Positions 17,092 through 25,609 are shown, counted from the stretch's first letter. The stretch: DNA of 64,000 nucleotides from Cellulomonas sp. PhB150 (GCF_003755175.1 NZ_RKHX01000001.1:930001-994000); one strand, 5' to 3'. The notes: a model not told the origin generated them from the letters alone. Numbers and translations: made by a program.

Positions 17092-20000
17092 GTGCGTCTG
17101 ACCCTGTCCTCCCCCGCGGCCGAGCTCGACGTGGAGGTCGACGTCGGCGCGTGCGTCGGCGACCTCCGCCCGCACCTCGCGCGCCTCACCGGCGAGCCAG
17201 GATGGGCGGCCGCACCCCTGACGGTGGGAGGACGGGTGCTCGACGACTCGCACGCGGCCGGCCACGCTCCCCTGGTCGGCGGTGCCGTCGTGCGCCTCGG
17301 TCCGGGGCTCGTCGACGCGGCCGTGGACGCGGTGCGGGCGCCCTGGCACGTCGCCGTGCTCGCCGGCCCGGCCGCAGGGGCGCTCGTGGCACTGCGGGTG
17401 GGCGACGAGGTGCGGCTGGAGGCCCTCCGGGTGCGAGCCCGCGGCCGGGGCGGGGTCCGAGGCGGGGTCCGGGTCCGCGGTGCCGGACGCGGCCCGCTGT
17501 GGCGGCGGTGGCGCGTCGGGTCCGAGCTCACGGCCGGCGCCTCACGGTTCGAGCTGCGGACGACCGCGCCGGCCCGCGCCGCGACCGCCGTGCCGACCAC
17601 GACCCGACCCGGCCGCGACCCGGGCACGGGTGCCGGCACCTGGCTCGCTCCGCTCGTGGGAGCGGGGGCACTGGCCGCCGTCACCGGCCAGCCCCTGTTC
17701 CTGGCGGCGGCGCTCGCCGTCCCGCTGGCGGCTCTCGCGCCCCGCGTGGTGCGCGCCCTGCGCCGCCGTCGAGGGTCCGGGCCGGCTCCGACCGGCCCGG
17801 ACCCGACCGCGGCCGCCGACCTGGCGGCGGTGGTGGCGCGCTCCGCGGCTGCGGCCGACGGCACCCTCGGCACGGTCCGGCTTGCCGTCACCTGGGGGGC
17901 CGACGGGTCGCTCGCGGTGGTCGGGCCACGGGCGGCCGCCCTCGCGCGTGCGCGGGAGATCGCCGTGGGTGCCGTCGGGTCCCACGCCGAGGTCGATCTC
18001 CACGTGCGCTCGCGCGCACCGCAGGACTGGCGCTGGGCGCGCTGGGCGGCGGGCGGCTCCCCCGCGCTGCCCGACGCCGGCGCGAGGGACACGGTGGTGG
18101 TCGACGACGGGTCGGCCGACCTCTCCGCGGTCGCGGGGTGGCGCCGCGCCGCCGAGCCCCGGCACCGGCTGCTGCTGGTGCTGCCCGGGCCCGGCGACGT
18201 GCCGGCGTGGTGCGGCACGGTCGAGCAGGCCGAGCCGGGACGCACCGGCCCGACGGCGGCCACGGCCGAGGACCAGGTGCGCCGCGCGATCGCGGCGCGC
18301 GGACCGTCCGCGCGGCCGGTGCCGGACGAGGTCGCGCTCGGCGCCCTCGACGGCGTCCCACCACCGAGCGCCGCGGAGGTCGCCGCTCGGTGGGAAGCCT
18401 CGACAGGCTCGCTCGCGCCCGTCGTCGGGCGAGGTCCGGGCGGCTCCCCCGCGCGGCTGGACCTGGCCCGCGACGGGCCGCACGTGCTCGTCGGCGGCAC
18501 GACGGGCGCCGGCAAGTCGGAGCTGCTGGTCTCGCTCGTCCTGGCGTGCGCACTCGCCCAGCCGCCCGAGCGGCTCGCGGTGCTCCTCGTCGACTTCAAG
18601 GGCGGGACCGGTCTCGGCCCGGTCGCTGGCCTGCCGCACGTGGTCGACCACGTGAGCGACCTCGACCCGGCCGCCGCGGCGCGGCTGCTCGTCGGGCTGC
18701 GCGCCGAGCTCCGGCGTCGCGAGCGAGTCCTCGCCGGGGCGGGCGCCCGCGACCTGCGCGATCTCGACCCGACGGACCCGGCCACGCCGCCGCGGCTGCT
18801 GGTGGTCGTCGACGAGCTGCGGGCCGTGCTCGAGGACGTCCCGGACGCCGCCGCGACGCTGGCGCGGCTGGCGGCGCTCGGGCGCTCGCTCGGCGTCCAT
18901 CTCGTGCTCGCCACCCAGCGGCCGGCGGGAGCGGTGGGTGCCGACCTCCGCGCCAACGTCTCGCTGCGGATCGCGCTGCGCGTCGCCGACGACGCCGACT
19001 CCACGGACCTCATCGACGTGCCTGACGCTGCCCGGATCGACCCGCGCACCCCCGGACGCGCACTGGTCCGCGCCGGCGACGGCACGGTGCGCGAGGTCCA
19101 GGTCGCTCGCGCCGTCACGGCCGCACGGCGTCCGCCGGTGCGGATCGCCGACGACGCCGTCGGCTGGAGCCCGGTCCTGCCGACCGCGACGGACGACGTG
19201 GCGGCCTGGGTGGGCGCGGCCCGCTCCGCGGCCGGCTGCGAGCCCGCGGGCGCACCGCGGCCGACTGCCCCGGGCGTCCCCGCTCCCACAGCCACCCCGA
19301 GGCGCCCGAACGTCCCGTGGCTACCCGCCCTGCCCGTGCTCGTCCACGGCGCCGACCTCGACCGGGGCGATCCCCACGACCAGGAGCTCACCCTCGCCCT
19401 GGCCGACGAGCCGGCCGAGCAGCGCCGCGGGCTCGTCCGCTGGGGTCCGGACGCGGGCCACCTGCTCGTCGTCGGCGGCCCGCGCTCGGGCCGGACGACG
19501 GCCCTGCTCACGATCGGCACGACCGCCCTGCTCGCCGGCCGGGCGGTCCACACGCTCGGCCTGCCGCCCTGGGCCGTCGAGCACCTGGCGCGCCTCGGCG
19601 GCCGGCTCGGGACCGTCGCCACGCTCGACGAGCCCCGGCTCCTCGCACGCCTGCTCCGGCTGCTCGCGGACGACGTCGTCGACGACCCGCACCTCCCGGT
19701 GCTGCTCGTCGACGGCCTCGAGGCAGCCCTCGAGTCGCTCGGGCGCGTCCATCGCGGGGCCGGTGCGGACCTGCTGACCGCCGTGTGGCGCGGCGGACCG
19801 CGGCGGGTCGGGCTCGTGGCCTCGGGGGACACTCGAGGCGCGGTCCTGGCCCACGCCCCGGCGTTCCGCGACCGGCTCGTGCTCCCCGTGCCGGACGCCG
19901 GGGCGGACGTGCTCGCGGGCGTGCCGACCGCGCTGCTGGGACCCCGCGGCGTCCCCGGGCGGGCGATCCACCTCGACGGCGACCGCGCCACGCTCTGCCA

Positions 20001-20739
20001 GGTCGCCCTCCCGCTCGACGAGCACGCCCGGGACGAGCACGCCCGCGTCGAGCATGACCGCGTCGGCGGCCGACGCGACCCGATCCGGCTCCGGCCCCTG
20101 CCCGTCGTCGTCGACCGCCCCGCCGCACCGGCGGGCACCCGGACGCGGACGGTCGACCTCCGCGCCATCCCCCTCGGCATCGGCGGCGACACCGCGCACG
20201 AGGTCGGGGCCGACCTGACGCGCGGCGTGCTCGTGGCCGGCCCGGTCGGCTCGGGCCGGACGACCACGCTCAGCGTACTGGCAGCGGGCGCGCTGGCGGC
20301 CGGCGCGCGCGTGCTCACCGCGAGCGCCGGCGTGTGGCCGGTGGGCGTGGAGAGGCTGGGACCGAGCGACCTCGTGGCCGCCTCGGCAGCGACCGGTCCC
20401 GCAGCCGTCGTGCTCGTCGACGACCTCGACGAGCTCGAGCGCGACGACCCGTCCCGGGCGGATGCCCTCGCCGACCTCGTCGCGAGCGCGGGCGTGCGGG
20501 TCGTGGCGGCGGCGACGGCTGGCGCCGCCGCGGGCGCCTACCGGGGCGTGCTCGCCACGCTCCTCCGGCGGCGCACGATGGTGGTGCTCGACCCGTCGGA
20601 CGGCGCCTCGGCCGAGCTCGTCGGCCCCGGCTCCGGGTGGCTGGCCGACGTCGTCAGCCCGCCGGGCCGGGCCGTGGCGGTGCAGGGCCGACGCGCGGTA
20701 CCCGTCCAGGTCTACCGGGCGGTGCGGGGACCGTCCTGA
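17092..20739 (+). CDS. Stand-alone EccC/FtsK-SpoIIIE-type triple ATPase
   Basis: A 1215-residue protein. Residues 1-70 look like a small ubiquitin-like (YukD-type) domain (LTVGGRVLDD). A basic region and one or two membrane helices follow near 185-220. Three FtsK-like ATPase modules come next. Module one has P-loop GGTTGAGKSELL near 466 and Walker B LVVVDELRAVL near 570. Modules two and three have GGPRSGRTT (near 793) and GPVGSGRTT (near 1048), with Arg in place of the Walker Lys. This is the architecture of the type VII secretion motor EccC, yet no EsxA/B, EccB or EccD gene is near. Many actinobacteria carry such orphan forms. The substrate is unknown. Confidence 0.85.
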   Translation: MRLTLSSPAAELDVEVDVGACVGDLRPHLARLTGEPGWAAAPLTVGGRVLDDSHAAGHAPLVGGAVVRLGPGLVDAAVDAVRAPWHVAVLAGPAAGALVALRVGDEVRLEALRVRARGRGGVRGGVRVRGAGRGPLWRRWRVGSELTAGASRFELRTTAPARAATAVPTTTRPGRDPGTGAGTWLAPLVGAGALAAVTGQPLFLAAALAVPLAALAPRVVRALRRRRGSGPAPTGPDPTAAADLAAVVARSAAAADGTLGTVRLAVTWGADGSLAVVGPRAAALARAREIAVGAVGSHAEVDLHVRSRAPQDWRWARWAAGGSPALPDAGARDTVVVDDGSADLSAVAGWRRAAEPRHRLLLVLPGPGDVPAWCGTVEQAEPGRTGPTAATAEDQVRRAIAARGPSARPVPDEVALGALDGVPPPSAAEVAARWEASTGSLAPVVGRGPGGSPARLDLARDGPHVLVGGTTGAGKSELLVSLVLACALAQPPERLAVLLVDFKGGTGLGPVAGLPHVVDHVSDLDPAAAARLLVGLRAELRRRERVLAGAGARDLRDLDPTDPATPPRLLVVVDELRAVLEDVPDAAATLARLAALGRSLGVHLVLATQRPAGAVGADLRANVSLRIALRVADDADSTDLIDVPDAARIDPRTPGRALVRAGDGTVREVQVARAVTAARRPPVRIADDAVGWSPVLPTATDDVAAWVGAARSAAGCEPAGAPRPTAPGVPAPTATPRRPNVPWLPALPVLVHGADLDRGDPHDQELTLALADEPAEQRRGLVRWGPDAGHLLVVGGPRSGRTTALLTIGTTALLAGRAVHTLGLPPWAVEHLARLGGRLGTVATLDEPRLLARLLRLLADDVVDDPHLPVLLVDGLEAALESLGRVHRGAGADLLTAVWRGGPRRVGLVASGDTRGAVLAHAPAFRDRLVLPVPDAGADVLAGVPTALLGPRGVPGRAIHLDGDRATLCQVALPLDEHARDEHARVEHDRVGGRRDPIRLRPLPVVVDRPAAPAGTRTRTVDLRAIPLGIGGDTAHEVGADLTRGVLVAGPVGSGRTTTLSVLAAGALAAGARVLTASAGVWPVGVERLGPSDLVAASAATGPAAVVLVDDLDELERDDPSRADALADLVASAGVRVVAAATAGAAAGAYRGVLATLLRRRTMVVLDPSDGASAELVGPGSGWLADVVSPPGRAVAVQGRRAVPVQVYRAVRGPS

Positions 20740-21131
20740 GCGTCCGAGCTCCCCGTGCGCGCGGTGGCGGCGACGACCGACGGGAGCAGCAGGCCGACGC
20801 CGATCACGAGCGCGACCACCAGGACGGCGACGCCCCAGACCGTGACCTCGGCGCCGAGCCAGCCGAGCGCGAGCACGACCAGCAGCACCTGCCAGGTGAT
20901 GACGGGCGAGCGCGCCCAGCGACGGCTGTTCCACAGGCCGCGCGCGGAGAACCCGAGAAGCGCCGCGATCCCGAGGCAGAACACGACGAGGAACACGACC
21001 GCGCCGGGCAGCTCGGCGCCGTTGCGGACGAGGTCCACGAGCCAGGCCACGGCGAGGCCGACGAACGCGAGCGCCTCGACCAGCACGAGCAGGCACACGA
21101 CGAGCAGCAACGGGGGTCGGTGTTCATCCAC
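20712..21131 (-). CDS. Small membrane protein of unknown function
   Basis: A 139-residue protein with four predicted membrane helices: near residues 8-33, 42-62, 76-94 and 97-118. A short hydrophilic tail follows. I recognise no family. GTG 21131 is preceded by minus-strand TAGGCT at the leaderless distance, and there is no Shine-Dalgarno sequence. Its 3' end overlaps the convergent FtsK-like gene by 28 bp. Confidence 0.72.
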   Translation of the reverse strand: MDEHRPPLLLVVCLLVLVEALAFVGLAVAWLVDLVRNGAELPGAVVFLVVFCLGIAALLGFSARGLWNSRRWARSPVITWQVLLVVLALGWLGAEVTVWGVAVLVVALVIGVGLLLPSVVAATARTGSSDAQDGPRTAR

Positions 21132-21137
21132 CGGACG

Positions 21138-21143
21138 AGCCTA
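21138..21143 (-). promoter_or_regulatory. -10 box of leaderless membrane protein gene
   Basis: Minus-strand TAGGCT has its last T 7 nt before GTG 21131. Confidence 0.5.
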
Positions 21144-21258
21144 GGCCGAACGCGGATGCACCCTGGACAACTGGACAAATGACCAGGTGACGTCTCAGGC
21201 GGCGCACAGATGTGACCAATGCCTCACCCGTTATCGACTCGAAACCTATTCGTAACCC

Positions 21259-21288
21259 CTTGTGCGACAAGCCGGGGGATGTGACTCT
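21259..21288 (+). promoter_or_regulatory. whiB1 promoter with palindrome over the -35
   Basis: TTGTGC (21260-21265), a 17-bp spacer and GACTCT (21283-21288) form a plausible promoter, giving a leader of about 85 nt. The perfect palindrome CTTGTGCGACAAG (21259-21271) covers the -35 and is flanked by CCC and GGGGG, so a repressor or activator site is likely. Nothing else recognisable lies in the 21144-21258 stretch. Confidence 0.4.
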
Positions 21289-21378
21289 AGGTGGAGCACG
21301 TCCCCCCACCCCTATTACCACGACTTGTCGCGCGCCCTGACCACGGGCAGCCCGGTCGTGCGGCCGAGGAGAGCAACC

Positions 21379-21627
21379 ATGGATTGGCGCCACCGCGCAG
21401 CGTGTCTCGACGAGGACCCGGAGCTGTTCTTCCCGATCGGCAACACCGGTCCTGCGCTCCTCCAGATCGACGAGGCGAAGGCCGTCTGCCGTCGTTGCCC
21501 CGTCGTGGACACCTGCCTGAAGTGGGCCATCGAGACCGGCCAGGACGCCGGTGTCTGGGGCGGCCTCTCCGAGGACGAGCGCCGCGCGCTCAAGCGCCGC
21601 ACGGCCCGTCAGCGCCGCGCCAGCTGA
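21379..21627 (+). CDS. whiB1: WhiB1-type iron-sulfur transcription factor
   Basis: An 82-residue protein matching WhiB1 in length and layout. The cluster ligands are Cys9, Cys37, Cys40 and Cys46, followed by GVWGG at about 58-62 and a basic C-terminus (RRALKRRTARQRR). WhiB1 carries a nitric-oxide-sensitive [4Fe-4S] cluster and binds the primary sigma factor. In mycobacteria it is essential. ATG 21379 has AGGAGAG upstream. The gene is transcribed alone and ends in a strong hairpin. Confidence 0.95.
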   Translation: MDWRHRAACLDEDPELFFPIGNTGPALLQIDEAKAVCRRCPVVDTCLKWAIETGQDAGVWGGLSEDERRALKRRTARQRRAS

Positions 21628-21668
21628 CGTCCTGACCTACCGAGGTCGGGCTCGCCCCCGCACCTCCC

Positions 21669-21705
21669 ACGACGGACCGGATCGCCCCCGCGACCGGTCC
21701 GTCGT
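21669..21705. terminator. Bidirectional hairpin between whiB1 and the sensor kinase
   Basis: ACGACGGACCGG and its exact complement form a 12-bp stem with a 13-nt loop between two convergent genes. It can serve both. Confidence 0.65.
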
Positions 21706-21776
21706 CGTGTCAGGCCCCGGTCGAGGCGAGCGCGGCCGCCCGGTCCCGCGAGCGCGGTCCGCGTCCAGCCGTCCGC

Positions 21777-23258
21777 TCAGAGCAGCGCGAGGTCCCGCCC
21801 CGAGCGCAGCCGCGCGGTGATGACCACCGACGTCCCACCGCCCTCCCGCGGGTTCCACTCGATCGTCCCGTGCAGCTCGTTGGTCACCAGCGTGAGCACG
21901 ATCTGCGTGCCGAGCCCCGAGCCCGCGCCGCGGTCGGCCGGGAGCCCGGCACCGTCGTCGGCGACCTCGACCCGCAGGTCGTCGCCGTCACGGGCCACCG
22001 TGATGTCCACGTTGCCGTCCTCGCGTCCGTCGAGGCCGTGCTCGACGGCATTCGTCACGAGCTCGGTGAGGACGAGCGCGAGGGCCGTGGCGTCGTCGGC
22101 CGGGACCGATCCGAACGTGCCGTGCACCGTCGTCCGCACGTGCGTGCTGGCCGTCGCGACGTCCGCCGCGAGGCGCAGGCTGCGGCCGACGAGGTCGTCG
22201 AACGGCACCGTCTCGTCGATGGTCTGCGACAGGGTGTCGTGCACGAGCGCGATCGTCGCGACGCGGCGCATCGCCTCCGCGAGCGCGTCCCGCGCCTCGG
22301 GCGACGACATCCGCCGCGACTGGAGCCGCAGCAGGGCGGCCACCGTCTGCAGGTTGTTCTTCACGCGGTGGTGGATCTCGCGGATCGTGGCGTCCTTGGT
22401 GATCAGCTCACGCTCGCGGCGGCGCAGCTCGGAGACGTCGCGGCACAGCAGGACGGCACCCATCCGCTGACCGTGCTCGGTGAGCGGGACCGCCCGCAGC
22501 GACAGCGCGACACCACGTGCCTCGACGTCGGTGCGCCAGGGCGCTCGGCCCATGAGGACCAGCGGCATCGACTCGTCGACCGTCGCCTGCTGCTCGATGA
22601 GGTCGGCGGTCACCTCGACGAGGGAGCGCCCGACGAGGTCGCCCAGCGCGCCGAGCCGGTGGAAGCAGGACAGGGCGTTCGGGCTCGCGTACAGCACCTC
22701 GCCCTCGGAGTTCAGGCGGACGAGGCCGTCGCCGACTCGGGGCGCTCCGCGGCGCGGACCGGTCGGGGCGTCGGGGGCGGGGAACTCGCCGCGCGCGATC
22801 ATCCCGAAGATGTCGTCGGCGGCTTCGACGTAGTTGAGCTCGAGCCTGCTCGGGGTCCGCGCGCCGCCGAGGTTCGTCTGCCGCGCGATCACGGCGATCG
22901 GGCGTCCCTTGCGCACCACGGGGACGGCCTCCTCGCGGACGGCGTACGCGCCGAACCACCGCGGCTCCCGTGAGCGCTGCGCCACCTTCTCGTCGAGCGC
23001 GCGCTGGAGCTGGGGCCGCTGCCCCTCGGGCGCGTGGGAACCGACCACGTCGTCGTAGTGGACCGTGGCGCCGGTCGACGGCCGCGCCTGACCGACTGCG
23101 ACGAAGTCGCCCGCGTCGGTCGGCAGCCAGAGCACGAGGTCGGCGAACGCGAGGTCCGAGACCGCCTGCCAGTCGCCGACGAGCAGGTGGAGCCACTCGA
23201 GGTCGGCGGCGTCGAGCGTCGAGGCATGACGGGCGACGAGATCGCTGAGCGTGGGCAC
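21777..23258 (-). CDS. PdtaS-like soluble sensor histidine kinase
   Basis: A 493-residue cytosolic kinase with no membrane helices. The N-terminal about 150 residues form a GAF-like sensor, then a PAS domain (about 165-285), the HisKA_2 motif IREIHHRVKNNLQTVAALLRLQ with His near 296, and a HATPase_W-type ATPase domain (LVLTELVTNAVEHGL, VADDGAGLP). This is the layout of PdtaS, which phosphorylates the antitermination regulator PdtaR. No pdtaR lies in the window. TAACCT lies at the leaderless distance before GTG 23258. Confidence 0.92.
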   Translation of the reverse strand: MPTLSDLVARHASTLDAADLEWLHLLVGDWQAVSDLAFADLVLWLPTDAGDFVAVGQARPSTGATVHYDDVVGSHAPEGQRPQLQRALDEKVAQRSREPRWFGAYAVREEAVPVVRKGRPIAVIARQTNLGGARTPSRLELNYVEAADDIFGMIARGEFPAPDAPTGPRRGAPRVGDGLVRLNSEGEVLYASPNALSCFHRLGALGDLVGRSLVEVTADLIEQQATVDESMPLVLMGRAPWRTDVEARGVALSLRAVPLTEHGQRMGAVLLCRDVSELRRRERELITKDATIREIHHRVKNNLQTVAALLRLQSRRMSSPEARDALAEAMRRVATIALVHDTLSQTIDETVPFDDLVGRSLRLAADVATASTHVRTTVHGTFGSVPADDATALALVLTELVTNAVEHGLDGREDGNVDITVARDGDDLRVEVADDGAGLPADRGAGSGLGTQIVLTLVTNELHGTIEWNPREGGGTSVVITARLRSGRDLALL

Positions 23259-23264
23259 GGCCCC

Positions 23265-23270
23265 AGGTTA
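23265..23270 (-). promoter_or_regulatory. -10 box of leaderless PdtaS-like gene
   Basis: Minus-strand TAACCT has its last T 7 nt before GTG 23258. Confidence 0.5.
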
Positions 23271-23464
23271 GGTGGGTGTCGCGGTCGCGACGAAACAGGC
23301 ACGGGGCGGCCGCGGGCACGCACGGCCAGGCGCCCTGCCCGCCGGGCCGACCGCCGCACCGCTGCCCCACCGGGGATAACCTCGACCAGGGGCGCCCGCG
23401 CCCGCCGCCGGCCGCGCCGCCGGCACCGCCTCAGTCCCACCCGTCCGACCACCAGGGGACCCCC

Positions 23465-23998
23465 GTGCGCCTCACGTTGACCGTCGAGATCCCGACCGAT
23501 GCGCACGCGGCTGCCCGCCTGCTGGCCGACCCGGAGTTCGTCCGCGAGACCGTGCGCGCCTCCGGGGCGACCGGCGAGCAGGTCGACGTCACCGGCTCCC
23601 CCGACGCGGCCTTCACCGTGACCAGCCGCCGGGCCCTTCCGGCGGACCAGATCCCGGCGCACCTGCGCGGCTTCGTCGGGAGCACGATCGACGTGCGGCA
23701 GGTGGACGCCTGGGAGGCACCGGGCGCGGACGGCAGCAGGCTGGGCACCGTCGTCGTCGAGATCGCCGGTGCGCCCGTCCGCCTGACCGGGCGGACGACC
23801 CTGGCGCCCGCCGGGCCTGCTGGCTCGACCGCCACGTACGACGGCGACCTCAAGGCCGCGATCCCCCTGTTCGGCTCGGCCGTCGAGCAGGCCGCCGCGG
23901 GAGCGATCCGATCCGCCGTGGCCGTGACCGCGGACGTCGCACGACGGCGACTCGCCGAGCGAGGCCGAACAGGCGACGGGAAGGACACCGCGCCGTAA
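23465..23998 (+). CDS. DUF2505 family protein
   Basis: A 177-residue protein resembling the actinobacterial DUF2505 family, which has a START/polyketide-cyclase-like fold. It begins RLTLTVEIPTDAHAAARLLADPEFV and ends with an amphipathic helix rich in Arg. No catalytic residues are evident, and the function is not known. GTG 23465 follows AGGGGA. A TAACCT box at 23377-23382 suggests a leader of about 75 nt. It is divergent from the PdtaS-like gene. Confidence 0.75.
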   Translation: MRLTLTVEIPTDAHAAARLLADPEFVRETVRASGATGEQVDVTGSPDAAFTVTSRRALPADQIPAHLRGFVGSTIDVRQVDAWEAPGADGSRLGTVVVEIAGAPVRLTGRTTLAPAGPAGSTATYDGDLKAAIPLFGSAVEQAAAGAIRSAVAVTADVARRRLAERGRTGDGKDTAP

Positions 23999-24050
23999 CG
24001 ATTCGGTAACGTGGGAACGGGTGAGAAACGCTGTGACCTGCAGGAACGTT

Positions 24051-24072
24051 GGTGTGGGATCGCTACCACACC
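24051..24072. promoter_or_regulatory. Inverted repeat upstream of the sugar importer promoter
   Basis: GGTGTGG and its complement CCACACC flank an 8-nt spacer, about 20 bp before the -35. An activator or second repressor site is possible; no known consensus matches. Confidence 0.35.
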
Positions 24073-24092
24073 ACATCACGGCGTGGTCCTCC

Positions 24093-24122
24093 TTGACACT
24101 TCCCACGGCCCGGGACGACAGT
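24093..24122 (+). promoter_or_regulatory. Promoter of the cello-oligosaccharide-type importer
   Basis: A perfect TTGACA at 24093-24098 is followed by an 18-bp spacer and GACAGT at 24117-24122. Transcription should start near 24129, just before the two CebR-like boxes, giving a leader of about 145 nt. Confidence 0.5.
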
Positions 24123-24134
24123 TCACCCAGCGCG

Positions 24135-24148
24135 TGGGAACGCTCCCG
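24135..24148. promoter_or_regulatory. CebR/CelR-like operator 1
   Basis: TGGGAACGCTCCCG matches the 14-bp cellobiose-repressor palindrome TGGGAGCGCTCCCA at 12 of 14 positions. It lies just after the predicted transcription start. Confidence 0.75.
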
Positions 24149-24158
24149 CAACTGCGGA

Positions 24159-24172
24159 GGGGAGCGCTCCCA
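24159..24172. promoter_or_regulatory. CebR/CelR-like operator 2
   Basis: GGGGAGCGCTCCCA matches the consensus at 13 of 14 positions. It is centred 24 bp from operator 1, so both lie on nearly the same face of the DNA. Confidence 0.8.
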
Positions 24173-24275
24173 AGCCGGGTCCACCAGGCCCACGTAGAAG
24201 GACCGTCATCGCAGACGGACGGCCTTCTTCGTCCAGGTACGGCGACGCAGCCGTCCGACCGACAAGGGAGTCATA

Positions 24276-25592
24276 GTGCGCAAGACCACCCGCAAGTTCC
24301 TGGCCGTCACGGCCGGGGTCGCGAGCATCGCCCTGCTCGCCTCTGCGTGTTCCTCCGACAGCGGCGACGGCGACAAGCCGTCCGGCTCGTCGTCCGCCTC
24401 GGCGCCGAGCGATGAGAAGGTGACGCTGAAGGTCGCGACCTTCAACGAGTTCGGCTACGCGGACCTGTACGAGGAGTACATGAAGCTGCACCCGAACGTC
24501 ACGATCGTCAACGACAAGGCTGACACGTCGGACAACGCGCGTGCCGCCGTGCAGAACTCGATCGCCACCAACACGGTCGTCGACGACATCGTCGCCGCCG
24601 ACTCCGACTGGATGCCCGAACTCATCGCATCCTCCGACTTCTTCGCCGACCTCGGCTCGGACACGGTCAAGGACCGTTGGCCCGCCTGGAAGGCGCAGCT
24701 GAGCACGACCGCGGACGGCAAGCTCATCGGCTACGGCACGGACTCGGGCCCCGAGGCCGTCTGCTACCGCAAGGACCTGTTCGAGAAGGCCGGTCTCCCG
24801 ACCGACCGCACCGAGGTCGCCAAGCTGCTCGAGGGCAGCTGGGACAACTACTTCACCGTGGGCCAGAAGTTCATGGACGCCAAGACCGGCGCCGCCTGGT
24901 TCGACTCCATCGGTGCGCTCTCGCAGGGCATGATCAACCAGCTCGAGGCCCCGTTCGAGGACCCGTCCACGGACGAGATCACGGTTCTGGGCGCCGACTC
25001 CAAGGCGAAGCCGGTCTACGACCTGCTGACCTCGGACAAGGTCCTCGGGCAGTCCGCTCACCTCGGCCAGTGGTCGCAGGACTGGACCGACGCGTTCAAG
25101 GGCGACAAGTGGGCCACCATGCTCTGCCCGCCGTGGATGACGCAGATCATCGCCGGCAACGCGCCTGACCAGAAGAACTGGGACGTCGCCGACGCCCTGC
25201 CCGGTGGCGCCAGCAACTGGGGCGGCTCCTTCCTCCTCGTCCCCGAGGGTGGCAAGAACGTCGAGGCCGCCAAGCAGCTCGCTGACTGGCTGACCGACCC
25301 GAAGCAGGCCGCGGCCGTCTTCGTCAAGTACGGCAACTTCCCGAGCCAGACGGCCGCCACGACCGACGCCTCGGTCACCGGCAAGACGGACGACTACTTC
25401 GGTGGCGCCCCGACCGGCCAGATCTTCTCGAACCGCTTCGCCCCGATCGAGAAGCAGCCGTACCGCGGCTCGCACTACTTCGCGATCAACCAGGCGCTCT
25501 CTGACGCCTACACGCGTGTCGACGTCGACAAGACCGACGACTCCGCCTCGTCGTGGAAGAAGTTCGAGACGGCCGTCAAGGACCTGAGCTGA
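24276..25592 (+). CDS. cebE: Sugar ABC transporter substrate-binding lipoprotein (CebE-like)
   Basis: A 438-residue lipoprotein. The signal peptide ends in lipobox LASAC with Cys25, followed by a Ser/Asp/Gly-rich linker and a family 1 extracellular binding fold (LKVATFNEFGYADLYEEYMKL at the start, then CYRKDLFEKAGLP and GGSFLLVPEGGKN). GTG 24276 has AAGGGAG upstream. It is first in a binding protein-permease-permease-LacI cluster behind two cellobiose-repressor-type boxes, so uptake of cellobiose or cello-oligosaccharides is the likely role. No ATPase is encoded here; such systems usually share MsiK. The substrate is inferred from the operators, not from binding-site residues. Confidence 0.85.
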   Translation: MRKTTRKFLAVTAGVASIALLASACSSDSGDGDKPSGSSSASAPSDEKVTLKVATFNEFGYADLYEEYMKLHPNVTIVNDKADTSDNARAAVQNSIATNTVVDDIVAADSDWMPELIASSDFFADLGSDTVKDRWPAWKAQLSTTADGKLIGYGTDSGPEAVCYRKDLFEKAGLPTDRTEVAKLLEGSWDNYFTVGQKFMDAKTGAAWFDSIGALSQGMINQLEAPFEDPSTDEITVLGADSKAKPVYDLLTSDKVLGQSAHLGQWSQDWTDAFKGDKWATMLCPPWMTQIIAGNAPDQKNWDVADALPGGASNWGGSFLLVPEGGKNVEAAKQLADWLTDPKQAAAVFVKYGNFPSQTAATTDASVTGKTDDYFGGAPTGQIFSNRFAPIEKQPYRGSHYFAINQALSDAYTRVDVDKTDDSASSWKKFETAVKDLS

Positions 25593-25609
25593 CGATCTGC
25601 TAGAACGAA

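Noticed and set aside
16740-20318. Long minus-strand open frame opposite the FtsK-like gene
   Set aside because: Low-complexity Ser/Arg/Pro/Ala translation without any motif; the plus-strand frame has clear Walker motifs.
21202-21235. CRP-like site GTGA-N8-TCAC before whiB1
   Set aside because: The spacing is 8 rather than the 6 nt of the TGTGA-N6-TCACA consensus, and outer bases do not match.
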